A stretch of 64,000 nt of DNA from contig NZ_CP120677.1 in the NCBI RefSeq assembly GCF_029537395.1, forward strand, positions 930,001 through 994,000, in the 5' to 3' direction. The position numbers and the translations under genes are program-made. The notes beneath the pieces were generated by a model. That model searched no databases. It saw nothing but the letters and a program-made list of their open reading frames with translations, and was not told where the DNA came from. Shown here piece by piece: positions 62,242-64,000 of the stretch; position 1 is the first letter of the stretch; each line of letters begins with the position of its first letter. Source of the DNA: Tissierella sp. Yu-01. GTDB taxonomy: Bacteria > Bacillota > Clostridia > Tissierellales > Tissierellaceae.

Positions 62242-63039
62242 TTAAATTAGATAATTCATCATTTGCAATACTTCCATATAATCCTCTGATTTAAATTTAA
62301 TTGTATTTTCATCTATTCTCTTTATTCCTGGGTAAAAAGATGCTCTATAAGCATCCTTATGTTCCTTATATCTCATTTCAATATCAAATTCTTTAGGTAA
62401 TTCAATTATACAGTTTGACCTATCTACTTTTAGAGCATTTTTTACTCCTTCTTTTATTAAGTCCAAAGCTAATTGAGGATGAATATTTATTGTGGAGTTT
62501 CCTCTTCCTTCCTTTACTGCAACAGTTTCGATATTATTATTCAGTGTCTTTGCCTCGCTGCACAAGCCCTTATCCCCAGATAGGAAAACGACTGGTACAC
62601 CTAAATAAGCAGCTATATATGAATGTATCAAAAATTCACTGGCAACAACGCCGTTTATCTTTATATAGTCTAAGGATAATGTCATAGTATGTGATAATGG
62701 ATTAGTATCAGTGCTAGCAGCAGAATGGTATCCAATAAATATCAGAGCATCGAAAGTTTCATCAAACTCCTGAATCATTGAAAACAATCCTCCTGACCAT
62801 CCTCTTACCAGTTTTGTATTTCTAGGCAATTTACTGTGATCTATATTTCTACCAGAATCATGAGCATCTTTTATTATAATTTCTTTTACACCGACCATAT
62901 TAGCACCTTCACAGGCAGCATTTACTTCTCTTGTCATTTGCTCAGCAAATATATCATACCCTAATTTGCCCTTTTCCGTTTCATCCCAAACAGTACACCC
63001 TGTAACTCCTTCAATATCAGCACTAATAAATATTCTCAT
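62242..63039 (-). CDS. dppA: M55-family D-aminopeptidase, DppA-like
   Basis: A 265-residue zinc peptidase that forms decameric rings and cleaves D-amino acid-containing peptides in family members. The metal site FISADIEGVTGC (Asp-x-Glu), IKDAHDSGRN, FIGYHSAAS and the segment LSGDKGLCSEAKTL are present. ATG at 63039 has GGAGGGGATATAG. It begins the run dppA, MATE gene, deaminase gene on the minus strand and diverges from rpsD. Confidence 0.9.
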   Translation of the reverse strand: MRIFISADIEGVTGCTVWDETEKGKLGYDIFAEQMTREVNAACEGANMVGVKEIIIKDAHDSGRNIDHSKLPRNTKLVRGWSGGLFSMIQEFDETFDALIFIGYHSAASTDTNPLSHTMTLSLDYIKINGVVASEFLIHSYIAAYLGVPVVFLSGDKGLCSEAKTLNNNIETVAVKEGRGNSTINIHPQLALDLIKEGVKNALKVDRSNCIIELPKEFDIEMRYKEHKDAYRASFYPGIKRIDENTIKFKSEDYMEVLQMMNYLI

Positions 63040-63270
63040 CTCTATATCCCCTCCATTTTCCTAATAATACTATATCATGTCAATTCTTACCCTTCCAGTG
63101 AAATATTCACAAAATCATACCCTTTCGATGAAATATTATGAAATCAAAGATTTCTTAAGCTTTTATGAAACTGCCTGCAGTTTCTACACACCGCTGCAAC
63201 GAGTTTATCTCGTTTTATTTCTATCGCTGGGCACAAGCAGATTTTGGAAATTTGAATTATTTCACTTTTT
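63040..63270. other. intergenic region with short repeats and small hairpins
   Basis: The 335-base gap between dppA and rpsD begins here. Two diverged tandem copies (63089-63117 and 63119-63146) share TGAAATATT and neighbouring bases. Hairpins GAAACTG/CAGTTTC and AACGAG/CTCGTT follow. A 77-codon frame spans it, but it lacks a ribosome binding site and any protein-like signature, so I do not call it a gene. Confidence 0.5.
63198..63220 (+). terminator. weak terminator-like hairpin upstream of rpsD
   Basis: AACGAG/CTCGTT with a 5-base loop, followed by TTATTT on the plus strand. No known plus-strand gene ends here. Confidence 0.35.
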
Positions 63271-63273
63271 TAA

Positions 63274-63288
63274 TGATAATAATTATCA
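63274..63288. promoter_or_regulatory. perfect 7-1-7 Fur-type operator
   Basis: TGATAATAATTATCA matches the Fur/PerR-family consensus TGATAAT-N-ATTATCA at every position. It ends seven bases before the -35 of the rpsD promoter, and about 235 bases from dppA. Confidence 0.65.
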
Positions 63289-63295
63289 TTTATTC

Positions 63296-63324
63296 TTTAC
63301 AAATCCCTAGTGTTTTGGTATGAT
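63296..63324 (+). promoter_or_regulatory. sigma-A promoter of rpsD
   Basis: TTTACA (63296-63301) and TATGAT (63319-63324), spacer 17 bases, giving a leader of about 43 bases before the TTG start. No S4-type leader structure was [12 protein letters not shown] so short a leader. Confidence 0.7.
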
Positions 63325-63374
63325 ATATTTGGCTTAAATAATCCGCGGCAAATATTAAACGGAGATGATATTAT

Positions 63375-63974
63375 TTGGCTAAAATGATGGGACCTAGATT
63401 TAAAGAATCTAGAAGATTAGGATTAAATGTATGCGGTCATCCAAAGGCGATGAACAGAGCAACAAAAGGCACTAGTAGAGCTGATAAAAAGCTTTCTGAT
63501 TACGGACAACAATTATTAGAAAAACAAAGATTAAGATCATATTATGGTGTTATGGAAAAGCAATTCGTAAAATATGTACGAATGGCTAAAAAATCACCAG
63601 ACCAAACAGGTCATGCTCTAGTTAAAATACTAGAATCTAGACTAGATAACTTAGTATATAGAATTGGTTATGCTTCATCAATAAGACAAGCAAGGCAGAT
63701 GGTTGTTCATGGACATATATTAGTTAACGGTAAAAAGATAGATATTCCTTCCTACTTATGTGAGGTAGGAGATACTATTACACTAAGAGAAAAATCAAGA
63801 GATGTAGAATTATTTAAAGACAACTTCCACAATGCAATGTTAAATACTTTACCTTATATCGTTAAGGATGAGGAAAACTTCTCTGCCAAGTATATAAAGA
63901 TACCTGAAAGAGAAGAGATACCAATAGAAATAGAAGACCAATTAGTTGTTGAATACTATTCAAAGACTATGTAA
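63375..63974 (+). CDS. rpsD: 30S ribosomal protein S4
   Basis: A 199-residue small-subunit protein that binds 16S rRNA first in the assembly of the 30S body. It starts TTG at 63375 ([20 protein letters not shown]), supported by GGAG upstream. The S4 RNA-binding domain (about 92-150) holds [19 protein letters not shown] and [14 protein letters not shown]. Only one Cys is present in the N-terminal domain, so the zinc-binding form is not indicated. It is standalone, not in the alpha operon, as usual in Firmicutes. Confidence 0.96.
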   Translation: MAKMMGPRFKESRRLGLNVCGHPKAMNRATKGTSRADKKLSDYGQQLLEKQRLRSYYGVMEKQFVKYVRMAKKSPDQTGHALVKILESRLDNLVYRIGYASSIRQARQMVVHGHILVNGKKIDIPSYLCEVGDTITLREKSRDVELFKDNFHNAMLNTLPYIVKDEENFSAKYIKIPEREEIPIEIEDQLVVEYYSKTM

Positions 63975-63983
63975 TTAATGAAG

Positions 63984-64000
63984 GGAGGCATGAAGCCTCC
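63984..64000 (+). terminator. hairpin after rpsD, cut by the window end
   Basis: GGAGGC/GCCTCC with a 5-base loop begins nine bases after the rpsD stop. The T-tract that would confirm a terminator lies outside the window. Confidence 0.6.

Noticed and set aside
63077-63310. 77-codon plus-strand reading frame between dppA and rpsD
   Set aside because: No ribosome binding site, no protein-like pattern, and it runs across the Fur box and -35 of rpsD.

Overview
The window is AT-rich DNA from an anaerobic, endospore-forming member of the Firmicutes, most likely class Clostridia or Tissierellia. The evidence is the PolC-type polymerase, four T-box leaders, an L20-type leader on infC-rpmI-rplT, strong AGGAGG ribosome binding sites with frequent TTG and GTG starts, a 2-oxoacid:ferredoxin oxidoreductase, and many sporulation or germination genes (two SASP-family genes, ytxC, a PdaB-like deacetylase, a gerA-C-B operon). 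The content is almost entirely chromosomal core and metabolism. No phage, insertion sequence, CRISPR array or rRNA was seen.

Layout. 1-4.7 kb (minus strand): start of pheS, an SpoU-family RNA methyltransferase, the KtrAB potassium uptake pair, and infC-rpmI-rplT with an AUU start codon and an attenuating leader. 4.8-12.4 kb: a PepV-like dipeptidase, a compact FtsH-like protease (plus strand), thrS with its T-box, hisS and ytxC. 12.4-17.6 kb: a GME-fold-like protein, a Cys/Gly/Phe tRNA operon with a partial tRNA-Phe copy in its leader, hslO, a cold-shock gene, a methyltransferase, an SASP-like gene, a CPBP protease, hpt and a 43-residue membrane protein missing from simple gene calls. 17.6-21.7 kb: a two-OB-fold SSB-like gene, a Mur-ligase-like orphan, pdaB, a classical SASP gene, a DUF4364 gene and an intracellular beta-propeller.

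21.8-30.9 kb: valS-folC with T-box, pgsA, an orphan substrate-binding lipoprotein, trpS with a T-box followed by two copies of a hairpin repeat, and a sodium:neurotransmitter-type transporter. 30.9-45.6 kb: a DUF255 thioredoxin-fold protein, DUF488, an RsiV-like secreted protein, an orphan galactitol-type EIIC, topB, polC, brnQ, an EamA transporter and ogt. 45.7-55.1 kb: an unknown protein, prsA, a Usp protein, a BusR-like GntR/RCK_C regulator, the two oxidoreductase subunits and the germinant receptor operon. 55.2-64 kb: a two-component system split by an oppositely oriented small secreted protein, cysK-cysE under a Cys T-box, an MTA/SAH deaminase-like amidohydrolase, a MATE exporter, a DppA-type aminopeptidase and rpsD.

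Four loci are wired to amino-acid supply by T-boxes whose candidate specifier codons can be read directly: ACC for thrS, GTA for valS, TGG for trpS and TGC for cysKE. The most unusual signals are the paired hairpin repeats with a compensatory base change in the trpS leader, a perfect 7-1-7 Fur box just upstream of the rpsD promoter, the interrupted two-component locus, a hairpin that would hide the ribosome binding site of the SASP-like gene, and the perfect 26-bp palindrome upstream of ktrB. I did not find a clearly novel multi-gene system; the window is mostly well-understood housekeeping DNA with several odd regulatory details.
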